NCBI RefSeq assembly: GCF_024679245.1
Contig: NC_090182.1
Location: 30,721,547-30,785,546 of the forward strand
Origin: Pseudorasbora parva
Taxonomy: Eukaryota > Chordata > Actinopteri > Cypriniformes > Gobionidae
Direction of reading: 5' to 3'
DNA length: 64,000 nt
Numbering within the stretch: the stretch's first letter is position 1; every line of letters starts with the position of its first letter. Both the position numbers and the translations under genes were made by a program. Below, in pieces: positions 13,339-22,988 of the stretch. The notes under the pieces are model-generated. The model ran no database searches, was not told the DNA's origin, and saw only the letters and a program-made list of their open reading frames with translations.

Positions 13339-14553
13339 AGGGGTCATGAACTGGCTTTTTTGTTGGTTTTTTGAGGTCTTTACATTCAAAAACATCATAA
13401 TGAATAAGTAATATGCTATTTTCTGCCATGTTTTTTACCCTGGCTCTTGCACGCTCAGTTTTAATGGGCGTGCCCCATTGAAAACTTGGAAGTAAACGCC
13501 CACAGCTAGGATTGGATAAGACTTGCATATTTATTGAGCTTCAGCTCCCTTGTCAGTACATGTGGGAATTGTTCTGAAAGCGTGTGGAGAAACGCTCACA
13601 GGTCTCGCAAAATGTCTTTATCAAAAAAAAAAAAACACGATGTTTCATCTATCATCCACCAGCGATTGATTGAAAATGTATTTTCTATGGCCGGTGGATT
13701 TAAGTGCAAATCACGTGCATGCGCACCCTTAAAATGGACTTATGTTTTGGTAGCCCGTCTGGAAAACACATGTCCCCGAGCCCTGGTCGATACATGCCCG
13801 AGTCTAATCACACAATGACAACACCTCAAATAAAGGATTCTACAGCATGTGACAGCATTCTATGGTATGTTCAGCAGTTAGACATGTTCGCATACGGTCT
13901 ATAACAATGCAATACTATCACATATAAAAACATGCTTTACTCACATACTCGTGTTGCACCATTCCTGTTGGATCCAATATAGAAAGCACAGCATTGTGTT
14001 TTAATCTCATTAGCTCTCATTTATCAATCTTGCGTAGAAACGGGCGTATATGTTGGCGTAAGATTATGCTTACACTCTCTCTCACTGCCTGATTTATGAA
14101 GCTGTGAGCACCTCTGCAATCCAGGTGTACGCAATACTTGCCCTTGATAAATGCCGCGGCTGAAAACGATCGTCATTATAATAACACGTCCCTATTTATT
14201 CAAGTCTCCACCTCCCCCACGCCCTCATTTTACGCCATGGACATACGGAAGACGGCAAAGAAGCAAAAATTATCCGACATGGAGATCGAGACTATCACCA
14301 GGTGGAAAAAACAAAATTGTTTTATTTGAGAGTCTAAAGAATGGCTTCATTAGTCAGTGTTTAACCACACAATGACGGCAAGGTGTGGCATATTCTGGGA
14401 TCGATCATTTTCTGGGCCTGGTGTCATTTAAAGCTTTTCTTTTACTAACAAGGAAGTTTTCAGCTCTGAAACTTTCAGGATATTCTTATATTACCATGAC
14501 CTTTTATATATCAAAAGCTCAAGGGAATGCTGATTTCTCAATTCATCACCCCT
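13339..14553. mobile_element. TTAA-flanked DNA element with terminal inverted repeats
   Basis: It is flanked by TTAA at 13335-13338 and 14554-14557. The left end AGGGGTCATGAACTGG pairs with the right end, whose complement is AGGGGTGATGAATTGAG. TTAA duplication is the hallmark of piggyBac-like elements, but no such transposase is visible. Partial copies of the same family lie at 22.6-23.0 kb and 59.06-59.33 kb. A second element with Myb/SANT-like coding seems to lie inside at about 14.0-14.36 kb. Confidence 0.75.
14237..14350 (+). pseudogene. Myb/SANT-like remnant, frameshifted
   Basis: One frame reads MDIRKTAKKQKLSDMEIETI from the ATG at 14237. A neighbouring frame continues NKIVLFESLKNGF at about 14310-14350. 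Basic residues followed by (F/Y/L)SD-x-EIE-x-(I/L) and then a K-x-VLF motif is the pattern of Myb/SANT-like domains in PIF/Harbinger accessory proteins. The preceding sequence (AATGCCGCGGCTG and the GCGTA-rich stretch at 14030-14140) looks like part of a separate inserted element. The frameshift in the A-rich run near 14305-14320 breaks it. Confidence 0.4.
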
Positions 14554-14557
14554 TTAA

Positions 14558-15140
14558 GCAGTTTAAACTGAAAGCAACTTGCTTTGACTTATCTTAAATT
14601 GTGTCAGTGCCATTGTCTTGTCTCAAGATGCACAGTCATGATTTTTCTTTCTTTCTTTTTTTTCTAATGCCCTAATTTAAAGGCATACACCAGGCAATAC
14701 AATTTAATTTTTCATGTTTTTAGTGACTCTTAAAAATCTCAAAGCAGAAGTTAAAAACTTAAGGAAACTTGTTTTTAACATCTGAATAAGCAAACATGTT
14801 CTGTTCATCAGTTTTATATAGATGCACACAGAACTTAAAATACAAACTTCAAACTACTGACAAACATCATTAACTGAAGATGAACTCTTAACATCACCAC
14901 ACAACATTACTAAATTTGTAACTGACAGTAAATAGCAGTATTCACATCATTTATTCATGCTACTGTGCACACTGGAAGCTCACAAACAAACCAACAACAT
15001 TCTCCAATATGAAAATGTTTGCTCAGTCAAATATATTTGGTTAATTTGGACAGTGCTATTGTGCATTCTACACATTATTTAATGACTTTTCAGGGGCATT
15101 GAATACTTTAAATAAATGTTGTATTTGTTAAAATATTACA
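14558..15140. other. no recognisable gene
   Basis: AT-rich sequence without an identifiable feature. Confidence 0.4.
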
Positions 15141-16129
15141 AACTTTATTTTGGGGCTATTCACAGCACTTCACTTTTTCCACATTTTGCTATGTAACAGC
15201 CTTTTTCTGAATCAGTTATATTTCTCAAAATTATACACACAATGCTCCATGATGAATTATGCAAATGTACTAAAAAAATCACATGTACAAGTATTCACAG
15301 CCTTTTCCATGACACTCAAAATTGAGCTCAGGTTCATCCTGTTTCCACTGATCATCCTTGAGATGTTTCTACAACTTGATTGCAGTCCACTTGAGGTAAA
15401 TTCAGTTGATTGGACATGATTTGGAAAGGCGCACACCTGTCTATATTGAGTCCCACAGTTAACAGTCTAAGGAATTGTCTGTAAACCTTCGAGCCAGGAT
15501 TGTACCAAGGCACAGTTCTGGAGAAGGTGTACAAATAAATTCTGCAGCATTGAAAGTCCAAATGAGCACAGTGGCCTCCATCATCCGTAAATGGAAAAAG
15601 TTTGGAACCACCAGGACTCCGTAGAGCTGGCTGCTCTATACTCTTTGGCCTGAATGGCAAGTGCCATTTCTGGAGGAAACCAGGCACCTCTCCTTGCCTG
15701 GCCAATACCCTACAGTGAAGCATTGTGGTGGTGGCAGCATCTGTGGTGATGTTTTTCAGCGGCAGTAACTAGGAGACTATGATCAGGATCAAGTGAAATA
15801 TGAATGCAGCAATTTACAGGGATATCCTAGATGAAAACCTGCTCCAGAGCACTCTGGACCTCAGACAGGACAACAACTCTGAGCACACAGCCAAGATAAC
15901 AAAGGAGAGGCAGGACAACTCTGTGATTGTCCTTGAGTTGTCCATACTTGAACCTGATTGAAAATCTTCATATCTGGAGAGATATGAAATGTCCTGCATT
16001 GAGATGTCCTGCAAAGAAGAATGAGAGAAACGGCCCAAAAATAGGTGTGCCAAGCTTGTACCATCATACTCAAAAAGACATGAGACTGTAATTGGTGCCA
16101 AAGGTGCTTCAAAATAGTATTAAGCAAAT
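15141..16129 (+). mobile_element. Tc1-like relic, family 'C' of this window
   Basis: The left part (GGGGCTATTCACAGCACTTC at about 15151, then GATCATCCTTGAGATG at 15349 and CACACCTGTCTATAT at 15432) is shared with the copy at 29.58-30.72 kb. Transposase remnants follow on the + strand. About a third of the coding region is missing between the N-terminal helix-turn-helix part and the catalytic part. Confidence 0.75.
15437..16115 (+). pseudogene. Tc1-like transposase, internally deleted (family C)
   Basis: N-terminal remnants such as SAALKVQMSTVASIIRKWKK (about 15545-15600) correspond to the paired DNA-binding region. After an internal deletion at about 15640-15720 the sequence resumes with GGGSI-like coding (GTGGTGGTGGCAGCATC) and continues through the region that should hold the last catalytic glutamate near 15950-15980. 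Stops and frameshifts occur throughout and the first catalytic aspartate region is deleted. Compare the better preserved copy at 29.7-30.5 kb. Confidence 0.65.
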
Positions 16130-16159
16130 ATTAACTTCTTATATACATAAGAAGTTAAT
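16130..16159. repeat. perfect small palindrome at a Tc1/Tc1 junction
   Basis: ATTAACTTCTTAT and its exact complement are separated by ATAC. It lies between two Tc1 relics. Confidence 0.7.
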
Positions 16160-16680
16160 TCTGGTTCTGATAGAAATGTGCATCACAGTTTGTTGCATAT
16201 GGAGCTGCATAGCTGCAGACCAGTCAGGGTGCCCATGCTGACCCCTGTCCACCGATGAAAGCAGCAACAGAGGGCATGTACGCATCATAACTGGACCACG
16301 GAGCAAGAGAAGAAGGTGGCCTTGTCTAATGAATCATGTTTTCATTTACATCATGTTTATGGTGGGGTGTGTGTGTGTGTGTGGCTTACCTGGGGAACAA
16401 ATGGCACCTGGATGCAGTATGGGAAGAGGGCAAGCCAGCAGAGGCAGTGTGATGTTTTTGGCAATGTTCTGCTGAGAAACCTTGAGTGCTGCAATCCATA
16501 TGGATTTTACTTTGACACATGCCATGTACACAGGCATTGTTGCAGACCATGTAGGCTATACCCTTTAATGTAAAAAGTGTTCCCTGGTGGTTGTGGCCTC
16601 TTTCCACAGGATAATGCTACAAAACAAAAATGGGTCGGAAAAAAATTACCTGGGGTGCCCAAACTTTCGATCCCCACTGT
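16160..16680 (+). mobile_element. Tc1-like transposase fragment, family 'D'
   Basis: The + strand encodes, in broken frames, the middle of a Tc1-like transposase. ALSNESCFHLHHVYGGVCV (from 16319) aligns with the region around the first catalytic aspartate, where the usual DES/DEA reads NES, and FPGG-like/FHRIMLQNK-like coding follows at about 16580-16630. A (GT)n run at 16370-16382 interrupts it. Near 16655 the sequence changes to GGGGTGCCCAAACTTTCG, which resembles the terminus of another DNA element. The catalytic aspartate is replaced, so this copy is dead. Confidence 0.6.
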
Positions 16681-16772
16681 ATCAAAAAATTGCTAGATGA
16701 AAAACTAGTTGCTGTGTAGTTTATAATAACAATGAAATACAGTGCAAATTCATCATGCACAAGTGAACTTGA

Positions 16773-16773
<1 letters not shown>

Positions 16774-16868
<95 letters not shown>
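16774..16868. repeat. (TA)n microsatellite
   Basis: About 95 bp of alternating TA. Confidence 0.98.
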
Positions 16869-16870
<2 letters not shown>

Positions 16871-17754
16871 AATTATATCCAACATTAAAAAATCAAAAGG
16901 GTTTGAACACTAAATCAGCAAGTCCTAACACTTGGTCAGTGTACAATTAGCCCACTCATTTCAGGAGCCTGATTCTCAATATAATGACTCAACAGCTTGT
17001 TTTCAAGCAGTCAGAAATCTCGTTGTCTTTCTGCCTCAGTGCCTGAGCTGTGGATGATGAGCTAATCCTTGGAGGGCCAGTTCATCTGCTGATGGCTACC
17101 AGCAAATCTCAGCTTAAACTCTACATGGTGCACAAGGTGATATTGACTACTTCTGCTCCACTTGAGCAGAGATATATTGCCATTTAATGATGGAACAGCA
17201 GTACAACAAAATCAGTCTGCAGCACGACGTGTATCATAAATTTCAACAAGTACCTGCAACATAAACTAATCTAAAAAAAATTGAGCTATATGAAAGAAGT
17301 GGAAAATCAATCTTTTTCTTTAATCATTATGAACATTTTAAATGGACAGAAATGAACAACAAAACAATAAATTTAATATGTATTTTCAAGTACATAGAAG
17401 ATACAAGCAGGTCTTTAGTGATGTCACTGACTATCCAAGGGTAATTGACCAGCAGATTGTTCAGCTAACATGTGATAATGTCATTTCATTTTCAGAGAAT
17501 GTGACACCTCTAATTACAGCAGTCCATACATTCACTAGTGTCATTAAAGAACTATTATTTGGTATGAGACACTTTCCGTGGGCTATGAGGTAAAGATTAT
17601 CATCAAGGAAAATCGACATTATAGTGGGTGCCACAGGTAATGTGACTTGATCCTTAATTATCGTGTATCTGAACTGCGAAATAGAAAATAAAATGTTCTA
17701 TTTTCACAAAAAAAAGGAACAAGTAGCATGGTCTCCAATGATCTTGCCAGCTAA
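16869..17754. other. no recognisable gene
   Basis: Somewhat less AT-rich around 17000-17260. An 83-codon ORF (17342-17593, +) has no motif I recognise and no supporting context. Confidence 0.35.
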
Positions 17755-17906
17755 GACATGTTCCTGAATCAACATATTTTGTTGATCATGGAACAACATG
17801 AATATCTGAAAATTTTGTCTTAACCCTATCCCTACCCCTGAACCTAAACCTAACCCTGCTGATAACTTATCCCTAACATAATAAGATGTTGATCCAGGAA
17901 CATGTT
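17755..17906. mobile_element. MITE-like inverted-repeat element
   Basis: Ends are GACATGTTCCTGAATCAACAT and the complement of AACATGTTCCTGGATCAACAT, about 20 bp with few mismatches. The interior has CCTAACCCT-like blocks. No coding. Confidence 0.6.
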
Positions 17907-19489
17907 GAAATCATGAAATCATGAAATAATGCTCACCACTAGCACATTAATTGGTGAAAATGTAAAATACAAAAACAAAAAAATGCATAAATATTCATAA
18001 CATTAAAAGCAATGCAGTGATGTATGGGCTCAAACAAAGAGCCCTTTGTCTCTAGCATTACCATTACTGCTTTCCATGTAAATAGTAACCATGGCATGGT
18101 TTTGTCTCAAATAAAAATAACAGATTCACATTCTCCAAAGCGAAGCAGATCACCCAGACACATAAAGCTGTCACCTAGGGGACACACAAAGATACAGACT
18201 CAACAAACAGAGTGGCCATTTGTCACTTGGCTGTTCCGTGCTGCCATTGTTGCCATTGTTAAAACACATCTGTTACACCTCTCAGACACCTTTCGGTTTT
18301 TCATTAATGAAGATTTGGCTTTGTCACCCCACGTCTGATGGTAATCATAAATCAGCATGCTGTGATAATTCAGACATAACCGTCGAGATTGCAGTGTACT
18401 GCAGAAACTGACTTTCCAAGTCTTTAGAACTTGATTTTTAGTATAAATGCTTCACTGAAACAGCAGCTCAAATCATACAAAGGTTTAATGAGGACCAGTA
18501 GTAAATGGCTAGTATGCACCATTGATTTTAAAGCTCTGATATGAAAGATTATAACACGGTCGGAAATTCTTGAAAGCACCATGACAAATTGAGAGATATC
18601 CGCAAGCAAAAGACTCATTAAAAATCCTGCTATACTAAAGTGCTGTCGTTAGACGTTATTGGCCTTTTTAAAACTCCACCTGATGACACCAGAAAAAAAA
18701 AAAAAACCTTTTGATATGGTAGTGATATGGTATGCTAGATATGAAAATTAAAAAAAAATTATAATTCACTAGCTTATTTTTCTCTGAGATGTGCAATTAT
18801 GTTAGCTCCCTTGCAGAGTAAAAATAATATTTTATATATATATTTTTTGTTGTTGTTGTTGCATCATTTCAGATAATTTAAATAGATTTGTCACATGATG
18901 TCTCATGTGTTTTATGTGTTGTTGAATCTCTTTAGACAAACCAATGTTCTCTTTTGCGCATTGAAGAGCAAAAAATCATCATAGTTTTTACACCATTCCT
19001 CGGTGTATATATGAATCTATTTACATAATTATCAATTGAGTGTAATAGCATAACAATATTGAAATAAACTACCATGTTGATTGTGATGAAAACAGACATT
19101 TATGACCCCTCTGATTTGACATGCAAAAATGAAGGTGAGTAAAAGATGCGCGTATTGAAGAAGAATAGACTGTAATGTGAAAGACAAGTAAAAAGGTAAA
19201 AATAAAATGAATCTGTTTTTTTCCTATAGTGTTCTACCTGAAAAATAATAATAATGTGCATGCATTTGATATAATTTATTTGAAAATAATAAGTAAATAA
19301 TTATATTAAAACATTAACCAATCATGAATAAATGATCAATATCTATTTTTAAGATAATTATTTTCAACATTAAATTGATCAAAATCGTAATCGACACACA
19401 CAATATTCAGAATCGATTTTCATGTTATAAAATATATTTATGTCAAATGCTGTTCTTTTAAACTTTATATCCATTAAAGAATGATGAAA
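17907..19489. other. no recognisable gene
   Basis: AT-rich sequence. The ORFs at 18024-18338 and 18220-18411 overlap in different frames and show no domain. Confidence 0.4.
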
Positions 19490-19744
19490 ATCCCATCTCG
19501 GTTACTATTGTAACCCTTGTTCCCTGAAGCCGGCTGAGCATACATCCCGAGTAATGGGGCTGGTAACGGACACCTCTGCTGCATCTGGTCAGGGTTCACC
19601 AACTGGAGTCTAGAAGTCCCTTGTATCCCCCATTAGAGGGGAAAATCGCTGCAAGCAAGACACTGAGCCAGCTTTCCCGCCACTTACTTATTATATGTTT
19701 AACACAGGAGAACAATTTGGCTCAACCCAGAAATTATAAAATCT

Positions 19745-20510
19745 TGCAAAGGAATTAGATGTCGCCCAGCCTGCAGCTCTGCGGATGTCTGCTAAAGAGA
19801 TGTCGTGTGTTAATGCCTAGGAAGAGGCAACACTCCTTGTAGAGTGGGCTCTAACTCTGAAGGGGCACGGCATGCCGTACGTTTGCTATGCAGTGGACCA
19901 ACATGTGTTTGGAGTCAGCCTTTCCCTTCTGCTGATATCTAAATCAAACAAAGAGCTGTTCGGAGCTCTAAAAGCTCTGTGTGTGGTCGGCGTAGATACA
20001 CTAGGCATTAAAGAGACACAGCAATGCAAGAGCATGGTCTGACTCCCCCAGGGGCAGTGCTTGCAAGTTCACCAAATGGTCCCGAAAAAGAGTGGTGGGA
20101 ACTTCCACGTGAGAGACTGCCAGGTCAAATTTCAGGTATGTTTTGCTGACCAAAAATGTCTGCTGTTCTCCAACCCTCTAGGTGGATATAAATGTAGTCA
20201 GGGACACTGTCTTAAGGGACAGGACCTTAAGCTTGACTGACTCTAGTGGCTCTAAGGATGCTCTCTGCAGGGCTCTGAGTACTACATAGAGGTCCCAATA
20301 TGGGATAGGGTGGCCGAGTAGGATTTAGTTTCCTGGCACCTCTCAAGAACCTAATGACCAGGTTGTACTTCTCCAAAGGCCTACCATCCACTACATCATG
20401 AGGCGGTGCAATACGGGCAGCAAACACATTCAAGATGGAGGGAGACTTCAGCCAGCCAGTCTCCATTCTCGGCCACATGATTGAGCTCTCCTGGAATGTA
20501 AATGGCATGG
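19745..20510 (-). pseudogene. DIRS tyrosine recombinase remnant
   Basis: The minus-strand frame at 20227-20400 reads LEKYNLVIRFLRGARKLNPT, matching the region upstream of the catalytic core of DIRS recombinases. Near 19745-19815 the complement encodes ISLADIRRAAGWATSN followed by SFARFYNF, the C-terminal segment carrying the nucleophile tyrosine (FYNF). Stops and frameshifts separate the parts. The enzyme would join circular DNA copies to genomic targets without duplications. Confidence 0.7.
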
Positions 20511-20835
20511 AGCAACCTGAGCCGCTGCTGACTCCAGAGGCTGCGGTGGACGAGTTGAGACATGGGATATGAGCTTACACTGCCCTGGTGTTTAATGTAT
20601 GCCCCAGTCGCAGTGTTGACCTTCTGGACCAATAGGTGCTTGTCCTACAGAGCCAGCAGTACTGTGCCACAGCCCGGAGTATTTGTTGTGACAACAACTT
20701 GCCTGGACACTTTTTATAAGGGCACACTGGCCAGTAGAAAGGCAAGGCCCTTCTACGTGCTGATAACACAACAGACCGTTGTGATGTTGACCTGACGTGT
20801 GCTGGAGCACCATGGGTGTGTGGAGCGTCATGGAC

Positions 20836-21330
20836 TCAGCCGTGTAGCAATCTGAGTGGCATTACTGCGGATGCCATATGGCCCAGAAGCTTCTGAAATT
20901 GTGTCAGTGGAACCTCTGTCCTGCTCCTGAATGAATACAGGCAGTTCAACACTGACTGCGTGCACTCGTTTGTGAGAAATGCCGTTGTGTTGAATGAAAC
21001 CATCTCCAAACTAAGAAAAGAGATACTCTGCACAAGAGAGTTTGCTTTTTTCCAGTTGACCCGAAGACTCAGCTGGCTGAGGTGCCTGAGCACCAGGTCT
21101 CTGGGTTCGAAAAATAGATCTCGAGAGTGTGAGCTAGAATGAGCCAGCTGTCGAGATAGTAGAGAATACAAATGCCTACTTCCGTAAGCTGGGCATGGGT
21201 AGTCTCCACAACCTTAATGAAGACATGGAGAGAAAGGGACAGTCTGAATGAGAGGACCTTGTACTGGTATGCCCAACCTTTGAAAGCAAACCTGGCCAGG
21301 CATTAGTGGAACGTAAGTCATAGCATCCTG
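20836..21330 (-). pseudogene. DIRS reverse transcriptase / start of RNase H
   Basis: Minus-strand frames contain AQLTEVGICILYYLDSWLIL (about 21130-21190), then LVLRHLSQLSLRVNWKKANS and LVQSISFL, TNECTQSVLNCL and FQKLLGHMASAV (20836-21090). These are the palm, thumb and connection motifs of DIRS reverse transcriptases. The catalytic box expected as YLDD reads YLDS, so a metal-binding aspartate is lost. The pieces lie in at least two frames. Confidence 0.75.
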
Positions 21331-21373
21331 AAGTACACTTCCCCATAATGTCAGTCTGATTGAAAATGAACAT

Positions 21374-22250
21374 GCATTATGCATGTGTGTTTGTCTCCCA
21401 AAAAAAAAGGTTTTCAATGTTGAAAATAATATATGTTTCTTGAGCAACAGGGATATAAAGTCAAGAGCGAGATATAAACTCTCCATTGCAACTTTATATC
21501 ATGCAAATCTGATTCCGAGATGTAAAGAAAAAGTCAGGCTTGTGAGATAAACAGTTGCAATTACCTTTTTTATATATACAAATTAAATATGTGGCAGAAT
21601 CAAGCTTCCATATTGTGAACATAAGAGACTTAAGAGACAGTGACCAGTGTATGTACAATGCATGTGTTTTTAAGACAACATATCTATCACATATATGAGA
21701 CAGGGCGTATGGGAATAGTGTGACTACTCAAAGAATAAGAAAAGGTGAAATAAATCTTCCGGTTGAGTTATGTGAATTTCCAGGGGACGTTGTGTCCATG
21801 TTTTTCTGGGACAGCAAATTGCATCAGTCAGAGAGGGGAGTGGGCTCAGAGACATGAGGTCAAGTGGTCATTGCTTACATAGAGAAACATACATGATTCC
21901 TGGTAAACCACAATTTACCCCAACAAGCAGCATGTGCTTTTCAACGCAAATAACCTCTTCCTCTTGGCTATGCTTGGTAATAGGCAGGTCAAAGATGACT
22001 GGAGAGAGTTGTTGAAGCCACCATTTCCTCTACTGAGCTTTATAGGCTAGGCATCACAAATTCACGACTTCCTATCCTGCAACACAATGGCTTAAGGGTG
22101 AACACAGGGCACACAGGAGTGTTCAAGAGATGGGACTGTGCTTTATCTGGAAAGATGACCTCTCCTTACTGGACACTGAACTCAACTTGTCAATCATCTG
22201 TCAGTGGCATTACAGTTAATCGACTTTTATATGTTTTTAGGTCTCATGTA
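21374..22250. other. no recognisable gene
   Basis: No supported feature. An ORF at 22098-22313 runs into the following SINE-like sequence and is not convincing. Confidence 0.35.
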
Positions 22251-22252
22251 CT

Positions 22253-22430
22253 GTGGGGGCAGGTGGCTCAGTGGGAACAGCTGTATACCGTGCCCTGGAA
22301 GATTCAGGTTTAAATTACGCTTTAGGCCCTTCCTGTGACCGCTGCTAGTTTGCCCTTCGGCAAAGCACATAATGCTCATCTGGTCTTGAGGTGCTATGCT
22401 TTGACTGCACCTGTGCTTAAATGAATGTCC
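22253..22430 (+). mobile_element. degenerate SINE-like sequence
   Basis: GGCAGGTGGCTCAGTGGGAAC at about 22259 resembles a box A region, and CAGGTTTAAATTAC about 40 bp later is a decayed box B. The next 100 bp (GCCCTTCGGCAAAGCACATA) resemble SINE bodies. No clear TSD. Confidence 0.4.
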
Positions 22431-22504
22431 AGAAATTTACAATACAATATATATCTATCTATTTTTACATACTTTTGAATGGTAGTGTATATACACAAAC
22501 CAAA

Positions 22505-22507
22505 ATA

Positions 22508-22576
<69 letters not shown>

Positions 22577-22577
22577 T
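22505..22577. repeat. (TAA)n microsatellite
   Basis: About 24 AAT units. Confidence 0.97.
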
Positions 22578-22759
22578 AATTAGTGGTCTGTGGTGAAATG
22601 AAGGAACAAACACACAACGCCCCACATGAGCTGGGTATTCATTTAAAATAATGTTCATCCATGCATTCATAATATTGGAATCATGAAATGAAACATATGC
22701 AGCATGTTTATTGCTTAGAAGTTCAATCCGGTTTAGCGCTAGGCCTGTGTCATGTCAGG

Positions 22760-22988
22760 CATGAGTCAGGGGGCGGGGCTACAGAATCAGGTGTTATTTA
22801 TCTTATGTTGAGGCAGCATTTTCACCACACAATGTCGTCAAGGTGCCTGGTGTCAATAAAGGCTTTTCTTTGATTAACAAGTAAGTTTTCAGCTCTGAAA
22901 TTTACAGAATATTCTAACATTACCATGACCTTTTATACATCAAAAGCTCAAGGGAAAGGTGATTTCTCAATTCAGGACACCTTTAAAG
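22760..22988. mobile_element. right end of the TTAA-flanked family (see 13.3-14.6 kb)
   Basis: AAGTTTTCAGCTCTGAAA, TTACCATGACCTTTTATA and CAAAAGCTCAAGGGAA occur in the same order and spacing as at 14450-14530, ending CACCTTTAA. The left end is not visible. Confidence 0.65.

Larger units (their letters stand above)
19490..21373 (-). mobile_element. DIRS-type retrotransposon, 5'-truncated, minus strand
   Basis: Read on the minus strand, the fragment runs from the palm region of a reverse transcriptase (about 21.37 kb) through RNase H-like and tyrosine recombinase (YR) coding to a right terminus at about 19.49-19.52 kb. There AGGGAACAAGGGTTACAATAG, followed by TAACCGAGATG, resembles the right end of the DIRS element at 59.3-63.3 kb (AGGGAACAAGGGTTATATAC, then ATAACCCGAGACG). 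DIRS elements use a tyrosine recombinase instead of an integrase. The gag, left terminus and first half of the reverse transcriptase are absent. Confidence 0.8.

Noticed and set aside
17820..17880. Interstitial telomeric repeat (CCCTAA-like blocks)
   Set aside because: The blocks are irregular (CCTATCCCTACCCCTGAACC), few, and lie inside a MITE-like inverted repeat. They do not form a TTAGGG array.
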